Source: Proteromonas lacertae (taxonomy: Eukaryota; Sar; Bigyra; Opalinata; Proteromonadidae). Taken from it: a DNA stretch of 64,000 bases. The translations under genes were made by a program, and so were the position numbers. Shown here in pieces: positions 1-13,939 of this stretch (the first letter of the stretch is position 1; every line of letters starts with the position of its first letter). The DNA is taken from positions 98,934-162,933 of the forward strand of contig NGBS01000596.1 of assembly GCA_002245135.1 (NCBI GenBank), written 5' to 3'. The notes under the pieces were generated by a model that ran no database searches, was not told the DNA's origin, and saw only the letters and a list, made by a program, of their open reading frames with translations.

Positions 1-3000
1 TGTTTTATAAACTGGACAACTATATTGACCAACAGGAGTTTGATAATTAACAACTGATAAGAAATGAATAAATGGAGCAGTACAATACATTTCACCTGGA
101 TTACTATCTGCTAATATTTGATTGGCTTTATCCCATCTTACACCATCACAGAATAAACCATAAATATAAACACCATCATTTGGACCTTGAGTTATTTCTT
201 TTACATCTTCATAAGGTAATATTGAGAAACTAAAGTTCAATGTATCAATTGGAATTGCATATTTTCTAGCATGACTTTGTAATGCACCAGTTAAGAAACC
301 TTGTGGGAAATAAAAACCACTTAACCAGAATGCATCTGGTTTACCATTCTTTAACCAATTTCTTAATTGTTCAACTCTTAATCCTAAATCAGTAACCCAT
401 GATGCTAATGGTTTTAAAGATGGATAAGCTGCATTTTCCCATACATCAGGTACTTTATTATTATTGACGGCAGTATACATTCTATCTAATACATCATCCA
501 TTAGTTCTTCACCTCTTATTGCCTTTTGAATTCTACTTAATGTATTTCTTATCACATTTAATAAATTATTAAATTTATCAATTTCGTGACTTAATAATGT
601 TGCTAATGAGTCCATTACACCATTTACTTCTATAAATGTCTTTGAACCAGCTTCTTCCATTAACATATTATTTGGAATCTTTGTTTCAATTTCTTGAGCT
701 AATTCTAATACGATTTCATCAGTTGATTTACCTGATGCATTTGCACTATCTCTTGGTTGAACAGGATAAACATGTATCTAACAGTTTACGACTTTCTTCT
801 ACTTGATATGCAACATTAGCATTATTATGCATACCAAATATCTCAGGATTATCATTCAATGGTAAACTCTTCACATATTTTATATATTCCATTAAACTAC
901 CAACTGGCATACTGTAATAAATACCACTTGGACTAAATTTATAATTATCTTTTAACACATCAGGTGTTATATATACATTCAATATACACATTAAACATCT
1001 TCGATCTAAATCATCAGTTACTCTTCCACCATAGTTAATTTGGACCACAAACATAAGTTAAAGCTTCCCATGGTACTTTCTCATGTTCATCAATAAACAT
1101 CTTTAATACTTGAACAGATGTTTCTAAATCACTATCATTGAATTCATAACGAATATTAAAACCTAATGGACCAAATTTACGTCTTTCTTGTATTACAGCA
1201 TGGAAGAATGATAAACCAAATACAATCTTTTTCCAACTGAATAAATCTCGACATTTCTCAAAATCAGTCCAATTCTCTAAGTTTTGCATTGATCTTAATA
1301 AATTAGCTTTTATACCTTTTGGTGGTTCATTTGTTAATTTCACACCATTCTGTAATATAGGAACAGGGAAATAATTAGTTGGCATTGATGTAAGGAATAA
1401 TCTAAAATCAGGATGAATCTTTGGTTGATTTTCTGCTCTTACACTAAATCCATCAACTATCTTTTCTAATGCTCCCATCCAGGATTTGGCTAAATGACAA
1501 TTCTGTAACATAACCCAATCACCTGTTTTACAAGCTTTCTCTATTGCTGCTGCTGCTCTTTTACCTTGTCCTTGTCCTAAAGCAATTACTGTTAATCTTT
1601 CAGTGTAATTCTTTTGTTTTGCAAAGTTCAATAACATTCCAGTTGGATCAGCACCTGTTGATAATACGAAAATCACTGGTGTTTTATAATCTGTGTCATT
1701 ATACACATCAACCATAGCTGTTGGTGGATATTCTACAAATTCATTACCTAAATAATCTTTAACAAATCCCATCAAACCAAATATCAACTTATCTTCACTC
1801 AATAGTTTCAACATCATTACTTTACGAATCTTTTGAATCTTTTCATTCCATTCATCACCACCAGGTAATGCTTCTCTATATGGTTCTTTACTCTCAGCCC
1901 ATTTCTTCCATTCTTCTAAATTATCTGTAATATGTTGACCTAAACCACTTCAAATCCAACATCTGTTCAGCGGCACTGATTGTATTCCATGCATTTGGTA
2001 TTATGAACTTTGGATCTGGATTTGGTAATGGATTCACTATCATACCAGCACCTTTTAACAATACTTTCCATTCATTATCAGATACTACACCACTATGTCT
2101 TAAGATTTGAACACATAATAAAACTGAGAATAATAACTTATCTTTTTCAAATAAACCTCTACAAATGTTGCTATAAATAACACTTGTCATATATTTCATT
2201 AGGTTATTTCAATCTTGTTTCTAAATCATCAGATTTTTCGGCATTTCTTAAGCACATATCGAATAATCGAATGAAGTAGGATAATGAGTATTGATACATT
2301 GGATCTACATTACTAAGATCAGCAATTACAAAGTAAATTATTGAACCTCTTTCAGCTACACTTTCGTATTGATTTCTAATTATATTGATTTCTTCAGCTG
2401 TCTTTTCACTCTCAGCTAATCTTTCTTTAATCACTGCGGAAATTACTTTGGAATCTTGTAATATTTGAATCAATTCTTCATCATCCAATATATTTCCACT
2501 ACTTTCAGATATTTGTTTCAAAATCTTATCTTCGATTTGTTTCAACTGTTTTTTATCATTAGACATACTCACTACCAAGTTATTCTTCTTTTCTTCTACA
2601 TCTGGTCTTTCGGCAGCAATCACATTACCTTTCAATTGATCTCCTAAACCTTCAAATGTCACAGTAAAGTTAATAATTGTCACTTTAATACAGATTTCAG
2701 GTAAATAATGTGGATTTGGTAATTTGGTTGTTAAATAGAATTTGAATGCTTCATCATAATCAACATCACTATCTCCTAAATGGATTAATGTTCTACCAGC
2801 ATTTTGGAATATTGATTTCTGTAAAACTGGATCTAAAGCTGGATCTAAAAATTCACCAATATCTTCTATCAATAATGGTCTACCAATACGAATACAATTT
2901 TCTAAACTTCTCAACATATTCGCATTATCCATACGAATTACTTCCAAATGACTCTTAGCTTCCATCTGTTTTATCCATTTCTTGGCTTGTTCTTGTGGAT

Positions 3001-6000
3001 CAATCATTAATGGCCATCTTTTACCTCTTGTAGCTAAAACAGCATTATCTGTTGATACTGTATCTGTTGGTAAACCATTAATGTTCCATTCTCTTAATAC
3101 AATTGGATCACCTAAAGTACCAAATAAAGAGAATTTATCACTAGAAGGAACTTCTTTTTCTTTGATTCTACCAAACCATTCTTCAATCATACTTTCTCTG
3201 TATGGACCAGTAAAAGCACCATAATAAGATATACAAGCGGCAGATATAAATACATCACCAACTAATGTTAATAACTGTTCATCGTAGGTTTTTACACTCT
3301 CTTTCCAACGTACTTGTTCATCAGCTAAACCAGTTGTTAATTTCTGAGCTCTTCCTAAACGATCAGCTGTTAACTTTTGATCAGCTTTTAATTGGTTTAA
3401 TTCTTCCATTGTTCGATTTAATAAATCTGTCTTTTCTTGTACAGCATCTTTGACTTCTTGTAATTGAGATAATTTCTTATCTAATTCACCTTTTGCTAAG
3501 GCATATTTTGCATCCATCTCAGCTAATATCTTTCTCTTTGGTTCTACTACTTTTGCTACTTCACTGTAATTATACATAGCATGAATCCACATACAAATAC
3601 TTGTAGCTGCTACAGATACACGTTGTACATTTTCTACTCTCATTTCATCTTTATTTACATAACCAACAATCTTCTTTATAATCTGTGGAGATATCTTATC
3701 TTTATCATAATTCTTTAATAAATTCATAAAGTCACTTCTACCTAAAATCTTCTTAGATGTATCCCAATCTGGTTTTTCACCTAATAATATACACACAGCT
3801 TCCATAACAGTCTGTACTGCAGGTGGTGGTTTAGTAAATGATTTGACTTCTGTAATATCTTTCTTATCCAATTTATCTAAAGCTTCTAATGCTGAATTCA
3901 AGGCTGGCATAGCAACATCTAAATCAGCTTGAGCATCAGCTCTTAATGCATTCACTTCATTAGCTTGTTTCTCTACAATTGCAGCTTCTTGTGTAACTTT
4001 AGCTTCTAATGCATCTGCATCAGCTTTTTCTTCAGATACTTTTTCTACTAATACTTCTGTTTCTTCACTCTTCTTGGTTAATACTGGTTCTAATTTAGTT
4101 AATTCTTCTTGTAAACTTGCTACAACAGAGTTTGTTTCTTCTAATTTACCTACACCAGTTGCTAATTTATTCTTAGATGCATTAATTTCATCTCTTCTTT
4201 CTTGTAACATAGAAATATATGAATTAATCAAATCTAAATAACTCTTTGGTGTTGTATATACTTTTCTTCTCAATTCATTAAAGAATTTAGTAGCATAAAC
4301 TTCTACATCTAAATGAATCTGAGCACATTCATTGGCTAATATTTCTCTAATATTATCACCACCTAAATTCACTTCAGTTAAGAATCTATTAGCTACAGAA
4401 ATCAAAGCATCATAAGGCCAAGGCATAAACCAATCAATTGTACAGCAGTTAATCAATGAAGGGAATTGTCTACATCTTACACGAAGTGAATCACCAACTG
4501 GAGACATACACAACACAATATGTAAATTATCTCTAACACGTTGTACAAAGGTTTGATAACAAATATCTCTTGATTCTGGTAAACCCATTTTACGAACAAC
4601 TGGACGAATATCTTCAATTAGTTTGTTCTTTTCATCATTGGCGTAAAGATTTGGAACTTCACCTGTATTTAATACATTATTCACATCTTCTAAGAATTGT
4701 TCTTTCACAATATGATTATCAGTAAATAAAAACACTATTTGATTACCTTCAATACCAGCAACTTGCATTAGTTTCTTAATATCATCGTGGAATTCATTAA
4801 TACCATAACCTCTTGTTAATTCAATCTGGAAACACTTTATACTTGCCATATAACATGCCATTCTTGTTAATGATTGTTTACCACTACCACCAACACCTAC
4901 TAACATTGCATTACCTCTTGGTTGTCTTAATATTCTAGCAATACGTGATACATGCTCTGTGGCATTTCTGAAGAAGACTAACTTCATTTTGTTAGTGAAA
5001 TCATTGTTGTAATCTTCTAACATATCATCTAATACTTTAACAGTCTTTTTATAATCTCTGCTTACTTCATAAATACTAATATTATCAATTCTTGGCTTGA
5101 TCCAATCAACAAACATTATTGAATCTTTACCTATAAATTGTTCTACTTCAAATCCATCACTAGATATATGGAATTCACTTGTAATAACTCTAACCAAATT
5201 CTCAGCAAACCAATTCTTATCTTCATCATTAATCAATCTATCACAGAATATTCTAAGACATTCATGAGCCCATAATTGAATCATTACATTTGGTAAACTA
5301 ACTTCTCTTGGTCTTACCATCAAACAACCTTGAATAACTTTAGAAACATCACGAAGGTTGAATGTATAATGTGATTTAGCTGGAGTTGGTTTTAAATTAG
5401 CTTTTACATTACAATATACTTCAATTGTACCTCTTAACATAGCTCTTGATAGTCTTTGAATATCTTTTGAAAATCCTTCTAAGAATCCATTCAATATACT
5501 TCCAAATATCTTCTCCAATACTTCATCACCAGCTGCAGGAACACTCATCATATGACAATGACGTGTAAATCTTTGAGTCACTTTGTTTCTACCTCCACCA
5601 GGTGGTGCAGCAGCTACTAATAGGGTTGTATCCATTATATCCTTCCAGAATAACTTATCTCTATCATAAAAACCATTGAAATCTTCAAATTGTCTCAATA
5701 ATTCAATTGGTGGTTGAGCTCCATATTGTTCTACAGCAGGCATATTCACATCATCAACAAATATAATCACTTTCTTACCAGCTGGACCTCCTAATAGATT
5801 CTTTCTCTTCTTTTCTAATTTATCTTCAATACTTGCTTGTGTAGCTAATGAACTAGTTTGAGCTGAGAAGTTCAACATTATATTCAAAGTTCCTTCGCCA
5901 CCATCTTCTTCTGAAGCTCCCATATGGTTTAATAATGATTGAATAATCACAGTTTTACCTGTACCAGTAACACCAGTTAAAAATGCACTTCTATGAGCAT

Positions 6001-9000
6001 GCATATCAGTTCTTAATATCTTTTCATATCTTACAGTATCTACAGTTGGTACAATAATACTGAAATAAGGTGCATTCATATCATAAACGAATTTTGGTAC
6101 AATTTCACTCCATGAGACAAATTCTCGTTTATTTTCATCATAATATACATCATAAGCACCTCTTGGACCAAACATTATATCTTTAAACTTATGTTGAATA
6201 TGATCATCAAATGGTAAGATATCTTCATCTCTTAAGGATATACCAACTGACCAAATCAAACTATAAGCGAAGTAATTCTGTAAATGTTCGATGTCTATAA
6301 TCTACATCTAATTCATGTTATCTTAATTTTACATTCTTTCAATAATTGAGTGAATAAAATACATAAACTAGCAATAAGATTTATATCCATAGTCATAATA
6401 GGTTCTTGACATTTCTTTCTTTGGAATTCAATTACTTCATCAATATTATTATCAAATAAACTCTGTATAAATTCATGTGTTTCTTCATCAAATTCAGGGA
6501 ATGTACTTGCTAACCATGTTGTCACATATGGTCTCCATCCTAATGTAGTTTCTGGTACAAATACAACACCTAATCTTGGACACAGTAGCAGGTGAAGCTT
6601 CTTCTAAATCACCTACTTCAAATAACATTCTCATTTGATTTCTTAATTTGATTCTTTGTCCATTTGCCAAACATAAGGTTTGATTATCATCTAAGACAGT
6701 ATTCATATTTTCAATCCACAATGCATCAATTGGACCATCAAATACAGTCCATCTTCTATCTTCATCTTCAAAGGTTGTTGCATATCTAATAATTGAAGAT
6801 GCTAAACCATCTCTCCATTCTTGTGTTAATTCATTAAATTCACCATATAATTCACCCATTGTAATTGCTTTTGGATTAATTACTGTATATGTAACATGTT
6901 GGAATGTTTCATTTTTACTTTCTTTATCTCTTAAAGTTCCCATTGACTTTGCTAAGATTCTATAACTTGTGGTTTTACCTCCACCACTTGGACCTACTAA
7001 TACAACTCCAAATCTGACATTAAATGTTTCATACAATTGAATTGTCTTTGTTAAAAATTCATCTTTTGGTTGTAATCCAGCTTTAGTTATTTCATCAATC
7101 AATGTTTCTTGTAACTCACCAGTATCATTTACAGGAACTACAACATTAGGGAATAAATCATTAACAATAGCATGGAATAATGGTAAATCATCAGCTAAGA
7201 ACTTAGGTACATTTGAATCTCTCATTGCTCTAATCAACACAACATCTTCACTTAATGTTGGATTACTACGTTTTAATGAACCAGCCATGACTAATACAGA
7301 CTTTACAGCTCTTAAACCATAATCGTAGTGATGTTGTTGAGATAATTGTTCACTAGATAATTTGTATAAACGAACCATCTTTCTAGAAAGATTCTTTGAA
7401 TCATCAAAACCTTCAGCGAATAACATAATTTCAGCAATTAATGCATAATCAGGAACCATCATAGATACAGGTCTGAAGAAGATCTTTAAATTATCAGGTA
7501 ATTCAGTACGACCAGCATAACCAGGATTCATAGTAATAATAACAATATGTGGATAGATTGGAATTAAAGTACCTTCAAATACAATCTTTTCATCTGTTCC
7601 TAATAAACCTTGACGTAATGTCAATAACTGTTGTGCAACCACAGATAATACTTCAATATCAATTCTATTAAATTCATCTAGACAAGTCCAACAACCACAT
7701 TGAGCTAAGCCACTAAATAATTTACCCAACATCTTATAATCAATTTGATCAGAACAGTTAAATACCACACAAAGAATGCCCAAAGCTTTAGCTAAATCTT
7801 TAGAACTTTCAGTCTTACCAGTACCAGCTGGACCAGCAGGAGCAGCACCTAAACTCAATCGAATAGCTCCTGTTATAGTCATCCAACATCTATCAGTTAA
7901 TGGAGTAATAACCAAACGACTAGTACATCCTTGATATTCATAACCATAGATTAATTCAGTACTGGATTGTCTAACTACACATTCTTCTCGATCTTTATCC
8001 CAGTAATATCTTAATTGCATTTGCCATGAAAAACTATTGATATTATCTACTCTTTTTAAACATAATGATTCTATAATATCTCTTGCATGTACATCTGTTG
8101 TTACTAAAGCGACAATAATTTTTCTTTGATTGGATGTTAATTGTCCTCTAACTAAAGCAGTCATTTGACTTAATTGCACTTTATTTTGATCATACCATGT
8201 TCTTAAAGCTTGAACTGGATTGTCTGAAGTTAATGCTTTCTCTGTATTTCTTGTCCACATGATTTGTGCAGCTGTAGCAACAACTTGTCCAAAATGATCC
8301 ATCACCCATTGTGGTCTTTTTTCTTTCTCATAATCTACTACACCTTCATAAATTAATCTTTTTATTGTTTTCTTCATATCATTTTGTACAGCTGTTAACC
8401 ATTCTTCAACTTGTCCTCTTGCTTTTAGATTCTTTCCTAATGGTACTTTTTCACCTTCTCCTGAAATCATTGCAAATATATCAATACTACTAGCTTCAGC
8501 ACCAAAATCTAACTTCATAATTTGATCAAAGCATTTACGTAAATGAGGTTGTACAGCTTGTACATTACGAGTTTGTACCAATATTTCCAATAATTCATCA
8601 TTGGATAAGAAATAGAATCTTGGGAATGCTTGACGTTTGGTTTCTAAATAATCTTCTAAAGATTTCTGGATTTTATCCAATACTTCATTATTCTTTATTA
8701 AAGTCTCTTTCAATCCTTTCAATGTACCAGCTGTAACTGCATTTGGATTAGCATTTACTCTTCTCATTATATCTTTCCAATTTCTATCAATATTTTCAAA
8801 TAACTTTGTTTCTTGTGGTAATTGTCTTTGAATATCACCAGCAGAGAAAATAGTTTCCAAATACATCCATTGTTTCTGACAGTTAAACCATTCATCCATT
8901 GTTTCTTGTAATAACATTAATTTCTTCTGCCAATATTCTACTTCATCTCTTATTGGACTACAATATCTACTACCCATAATTGTATTTAACGTAACTAATG

Positions 9001-12000
9001 AATCATCTAATGCTGCAATAATATCATCAGGAGCACCTAAAATAAACACATCCTTTTGCTCTTTATAAGGTAATACTTCAAATTCTAAGTCCTTCCATAC
9101 TGATTTAACTTTAACTTGTAATAGATCTAATAAAGCAGCTTCTTGTACAGCATTATTGGCGATTCTATTGATTTCTGGTTGATGAATAATAACATTCAAT
9201 TGAATTAATTCACCAAGTGAATAAGATTTTCCTTCTTCAAATGTATGTCCAATAATTTCTTGGATTTCCTGTAAATGTCTTTGTTGTAAATGTGGATTTC
9301 TTAAATCCAATATAACTGGTAATAAAGTCTTGAAATCTTCAACCATTTGTTTGAACTTTGGCACAACTCTTGAACCTGGCAAACCTCTTGCACAAATTGC
9401 GACAGCTTTATTGTATTGTTGTACATATTTATTCAATTCATCAGTGTTGATCTTATCTAATGGAGTATTTTTCCATTTTTCAGTTAATTCTCCCCATTCT
9501 TTCAATCCTTTCCATAATTGCATCTTACACTTCAAATCCATTGCTACTTCATCCAATACTTCATATTGTTGTACTTCTTGATTCAATAATATCTGATAAG
9601 ATTCATATTTCTGACTTTGTTCAGTTAATTTCTGAACTTCTTTCTCTTGTTTCTCTAAGAATTCTATTACATCATCTATTGGTGCATCTGGATTACCGAT
9701 CATTGCATATTCTAATTGTTCTCTCACTGTAATTACATTTCTCTTCAATACTGGAATCTCTTTAGCAATCTTTGCAGCAAATACTTTCTTATCTTGTTCT
9801 AAGTTACCTTCACAATATCTTAAACCTTCTTCAATTGTATTCATTAAATCAGTTAAGGAGATATTATTAGCATTTTGGGTTTCTGATAATTCCCATTCAT
9901 TATTCTCCATTACTTCACATAAATCAAAGATTCTTTCATATTTTGTTTTAGCTAATGGCATAGCTTCAGCACATTCATTTAAAAACTTCACTTTTTCAAC
10001 AAATTCTTCAACTGATGATGGTGTGGAAGATACCTTTTGATTTCTCATCTTTAATTCAGCTAATAATTCAGTAGTAAACTCAGCAATTAATCCAGGAAGC
10101 ATTTCATGCATTGCAGATATACAACTCATTGGTGTTGGTTTAATATTAGCTTTAGTTTCAATACTGTCAACATATAACACCATAATATCAGCACTTGATG
10201 GTATATCTTCTAACTCTTTATATTGTTTGTAATATTTCTCTATTGTCTTTCTCCAAACATCAGCTGTAGCATCGTGGAATAATTCTTGTACATTTCTTTC
10301 TGTATTATTATTTTCTAAGTATATATCTCTATATGGTTCAAAACACTTACAATATTCAGTCACTTCATCAAATGAATGATTTAAACCATTTCTTATCTTC
10401 TCTACAAATTCTGTATATTGATCCATCTTCATAAACACATTTCCTAGTATATTTTCTTCACTTAAGTCCATATCAGCATCTTCTTCAGTAACAGCCATTG
10501 TATAAGGCTTCAAATCTTCGTGTGTTAATAACATCTCATTATGATTGATAATATCAACACCATTACTAATTAATCTATCAAATCTATCCCATGTATCTTT
10601 GTAATTAGGATATACTGATATAGTACCATCTGTATCACTTACACTTACGACTGTACTGATTAATGGATGATATTCATCTGGATTAGATGTTGTATTACTA
10701 CCTTCTTCTATCACTTCTTCAGTTCTAATCTTATTAGGTGGTAAATTAGGTGGTTCAATGGATTGATATAATTCGTCTAATGACTCTATACATATTTCAA
10801 TAAGTGTATGAGCAATAACAAAATCAGTTAATCGAATAAATCGAGTTAATCTTCTACATTCAGATCTTAAAGCTGCCTTCTTTGTAAATGACATTTTCTG
10901 ATCTGCTGAAATATTATTGGCTACTAAAAATGCATCTAATACTTTATCACATGATGTTCTTAATAATAATCTTGTCTTTACATTGAATTGCTCTAAGTAA
11001 TTAATAGCATATGCTTTTCTTTTACCTTGCTCTTTTGTAAATTCTTCTAAATCTAATGTCTTTGAATATCCTAAACTGAATAATTTACATTCAGTGTGAG
11101 CTTCAACACATAATAATCTTATCTTAAACATACATTCTCTTAAGATTGGATTTAGTATGAAATAATTCTTATCTATTGCTTCACTAGCTTGAGCTATCTT
11201 TTTGTAGTGTAAATTCTTTTTCCACCATGTATAACTCTTCCATATTGGATACTTTTCAAAGAAGGGGATTTCTTTAATTGTATTGAAAATAGTATATTCT
11301 CTCTCAAATTGTTCTAAACTAGTAAACTCACATTCATTCTCATAGAAATGAGTAATACCGTGTTTAGAAAGTGTGTAATAATCATTAATAATAGATGATT
11401 GCTTTGCAAATGTATTAGTAGTTGTTAATGATGAAGTTGATTGACTTCCTGTCATTGATTTTCTTCCATTTGTACTTGCCATTGATTTTCTACCAGTTTT
11501 TGAATTATTATTATTATTGTTATTGTTATTATTATTTGTATTGTTATTGTCGTTTTGTATTTCACTGTGTGGTACAACCATCATATCATAATAACCATAT
11601 AAATACTTGTTTTTGGATGGTCTTTTGTTTTTAGGTAATAAATAGAGGAAATTACCTTTACTAAAGTCATCTAAGGTTGCTTCATCAAGATTTAAGGATT
11701 CAATGAATTTACCATAATGAGGTTTCTTATGGAAAGTAAATACATCATCATCTTCTTCCATTTTGTTTTGATTTTGGTTAGCTGCTGTTTCATTAAACTG
11801 TACAACATCCTCTAAGGGTAAGGTTGATGTTGATGATATTGTTGTCAAACCAGCAGCTTGAGGTAAGGTGGGAAAACTACTATCTGCTTGTAATGTTTTC
11901 TTTTTATTGATATTTCTCAATGGTGACGTTTCTGTATATACCTTCTTTAACGGAGGCTATTTAGAATATATATATAACGAAATTATACATGAGTAGTGGT

Positions 12001-12030
12001 AATTAATGTTGGTAGGGTGGTAGTAGTCAT
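1..12030 (-). CDS. Axonemal inner-arm dynein heavy chain (3' end cut by window edge)
   Basis: ATP-driven microtubule motor of the ciliary axoneme. About 3,985 residues are visible; the C-terminal few dozen lie beyond position 1. Four P-loops are in order: AAA1 GPAGTGKTE (residue ~1390), AAA2 GPSGGGKTT (~1670), AAA3 GVTGTGKTV (~1995), AAA4 GVGGSGKQS (~2355). A coiled-coil stalk with the microtubule-binding domain (~2600-2900) follows, then AAA5/6 and C-terminal signatures such as NYGGRVTDD and SLPLNDNPEIFGMH. The tail before AAA1 is short (~1,390 residues), as in single-headed inner-arm chains of the DNAH1/3/6/7/12 type; I cannot assign the exact class. The start is an ATG at 12030 in a 14-codon exon, joined over a 32-nt intron (11957-11988). 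A 38-nt intron (6290-6327) restores LLKEYIEHLQNYFAYS. An Asn run sits near 11490-11560. Five +1 frame breaks (near 6577, 2206, 1947, 1043, 763) interrupt otherwise perfect family sequence; there is no other sign of decay. Confidence 0.95.
760..768 (-). other. +1 frame break 5 in dynein
   Basis: Coding sense ACA TGT TTA TCC T GTT CAA CCA AGA. Skipping one base joins LLDTCLS to VQPRDSANASG; the VQPR motif is nearly invariant in dyneins. The zero frame reaches TAG 6 codons later. Confidence 0.85.
1037..1046 (-). other. +1 frame break 4 in dynein
   Basis: Coding sense TGT GGT C CAA ATT AAC TAT. Skipping one base joins TYVCG to INYGGRVTDD at the exact family spacing. The zero frame stops 2 codons later. 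Confidence 0.85.
1944..1952 (-). other. +1 frame break 3 in dynein
   Basis: Coding sense GAT TTG AAG T GGT TTA GGT. Dropping one base gives ...EQMLDLK then GLGQHITDNLEEW, the conserved contiguous sequence. The zero frame runs to a stop 8 codons later. Dropping one A instead (DLSGLGQ) fits equally well. Confidence 0.85.
2203..2212 (-). other. +1 frame break 2 in dynein
   Basis: Coding sense AGA TTG AAA T AAC CTA ATG. Skipping one base joins ETRLK to NLMKYMTSVIYSNICRG with the spacing expected before AAA6. Without the skip, TAA terminates at once. Confidence 0.85.
6574..6583 (-). other. +1 frame break 1 in dynein
   Basis: Upstream frame ends ...EEASPATVS; downstream frame starts RLGVVFVPETTLGWRPYV, the contiguous dynein sequence after AAA2. 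In coding sense the junction is GTG TCC A AGA TTA, one base too many. The family sequence leaves no room for an intron. Confidence 0.85.
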
Positions 12031-12481
12031 AGCCTTTCTTTTAAAATTCAATTTTGTTTTAGACAATGTGCCATCACACACAGGACTGTCATTTGTTAAT
12101 CTGATATTGCTTTTAGAGTATCTAAAACATAATTTATCTAGTCAATACAATCTAGAAGTCAAATCCGGTGCATTTGAAGACATCCCTTTTATCTTCTTTG
12201 CTGTTCTGTCCATTGAAGTTTAAATAACGACAAAAAGCTTGATCTAAAAATTTGGCTCGAACATGTAATTCATGTCATTTTGTCATTTTTCTTTCTTTCT
12301 CTATTTTCTCATTATACATTTGTTAGATGTACTTTATTTTATCATGTTAAAAGTTAATTGAATATTATACAATGATAAAATGAATTATGTATTTTATATT
12401 CATAGTATTACTTTTCAGTTGCTTTTAGTATATGGAGATTGTTCTAAAACACAAAATATACATTTAAAAAATCTAAATTAA
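12031..12481. other. Intergenic gap, dynein 5' side / USP 3' side
   Basis: AT-rich spacer between two minus-strand genes, presumably holding the dynein promoter and the USP 3' end. I see no supported gene, repeat or RNA in it. Confidence 0.6.
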
Positions 12482-13893
12482 TTATCTAATTCTTTCATAG
12501 AACAAAACATATGCATTTTCGCTTATTATTTCATCCTCTTTGCATTTTTCAACAATTTTGTCATTATAGCAATACCACTGTCTATCAAAATTATGTGCTT
12601 TTGATACATAATGTCCAGAATTAATATTACCATAATGTTCCTATATAATGAGAATTATATTTATAGATTTATATACTGATATAGCAAAGAGTTTATATTT
12701 ACTAGAATTTCCTGGAAAGTACTTAGATAGACTTAATTTAAGTGGATAATGAACCAAAGTGTTTATTTTGTTTCCACCTGTATAGAATATACTATATTCT
12801 CTATATTCAAATCTTTTCAAGTAAAAATTCAATTAAAGGAATGAATAGATTAATTTAAAAAAATGATATATGAAATATTAGTATTTTTGGTAAAGATAAA
12901 ATCTCACTTGATTTAGTTGCACTTCTTTTCTCATTACATTTTGAACAAAGCCATTCATCTTTAATATTCTCTTTCTCGAAATACTCATCTAAACAGCTGT
13001 ACAGTGTAATTCTATTATTATTCATAATGTTATATTTTTCATAAGATTCATCAAAGATAATCATATCATTGATTGGATTGAAGTTTTTCATTTTCTCATA
13101 ATACAATTCAATATTCATTATATTCATATCATTAGGGTTTGTAGATATATTTTTTATCATTTCTTTTTGATTATCGAATAAAGTCATAATGAATTGTAAC
13201 ACTTTTTCTGTCTATTTATAATAATATAACTAAATATAAATATTAATACTTCACAATAGGGAACATAGCTTGGATATAAATAAATATATTGCTCATTTAC
13301 ACAACTAAAGAAATTCAAAAAAGTATAATTTTTGCAATAATGAAAATTACTATTATTTATTGTATTAGGAATTGGTTGAAAAGCAGATTCATTCAACTGC
13401 AAATCATCTGGTTGAATTGAAAATAACACGTTTGGAGATTCATTTCCATTATTATTATTATCATCAATATTATCCAACTCTAAATCATTAAAATCGTCAC
13501 TATCAATTCTATTAAATAAATACAACTCAAAATTATATAAATCTTGTGGTAAACTATCAACATTATGTGAATCATAAATGTATTTATTAACGACACATGG
13601 ATAGAATATCTTATTCTTATCAATATTATATTCTTGACAAAATTCATCTATGATTGAATCAATGCTATTCGCTAATGTCTTTAAAATGAAATAAGTAGGT
13701 GGTATGATATTAGTTGAATAATAGATGATTCTTATATAATGATATTCTTTTGGAATTGAAAGTGAAAAATATAAAAATGTTTCACTTGATTCACTTGTAC
13801 TACTACAAACATCACATTTTATTATCGATTTTAGTTTACTTCTAAATAAGTATTGGATTATTGTTAACTTTTCTTCTTCTTTTTCCTATATTA

Positions 13894-13939
<46 letters not shown>

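Noticed and set aside
2203-2212. Euplotes-type +1 shift at AAA-TAA.
   Set aside because: This one site fits, but at the other dynein sites the conserved sequence (VQPR, GLGQHITDN, RLGVVFVPE) resumes before the zero-frame stop, so the shift is not stop-linked.
2465-11634. Plus-strand open frames inside the dynein gene.
   Set aside because: Hydrophobic shadow frames opposite a conserved coding strand.
11996-12223. 75-codon plus-strand frame upstream of the dynein.
   Set aside because: It overlaps the real first dynein exon antisense and has no homology.
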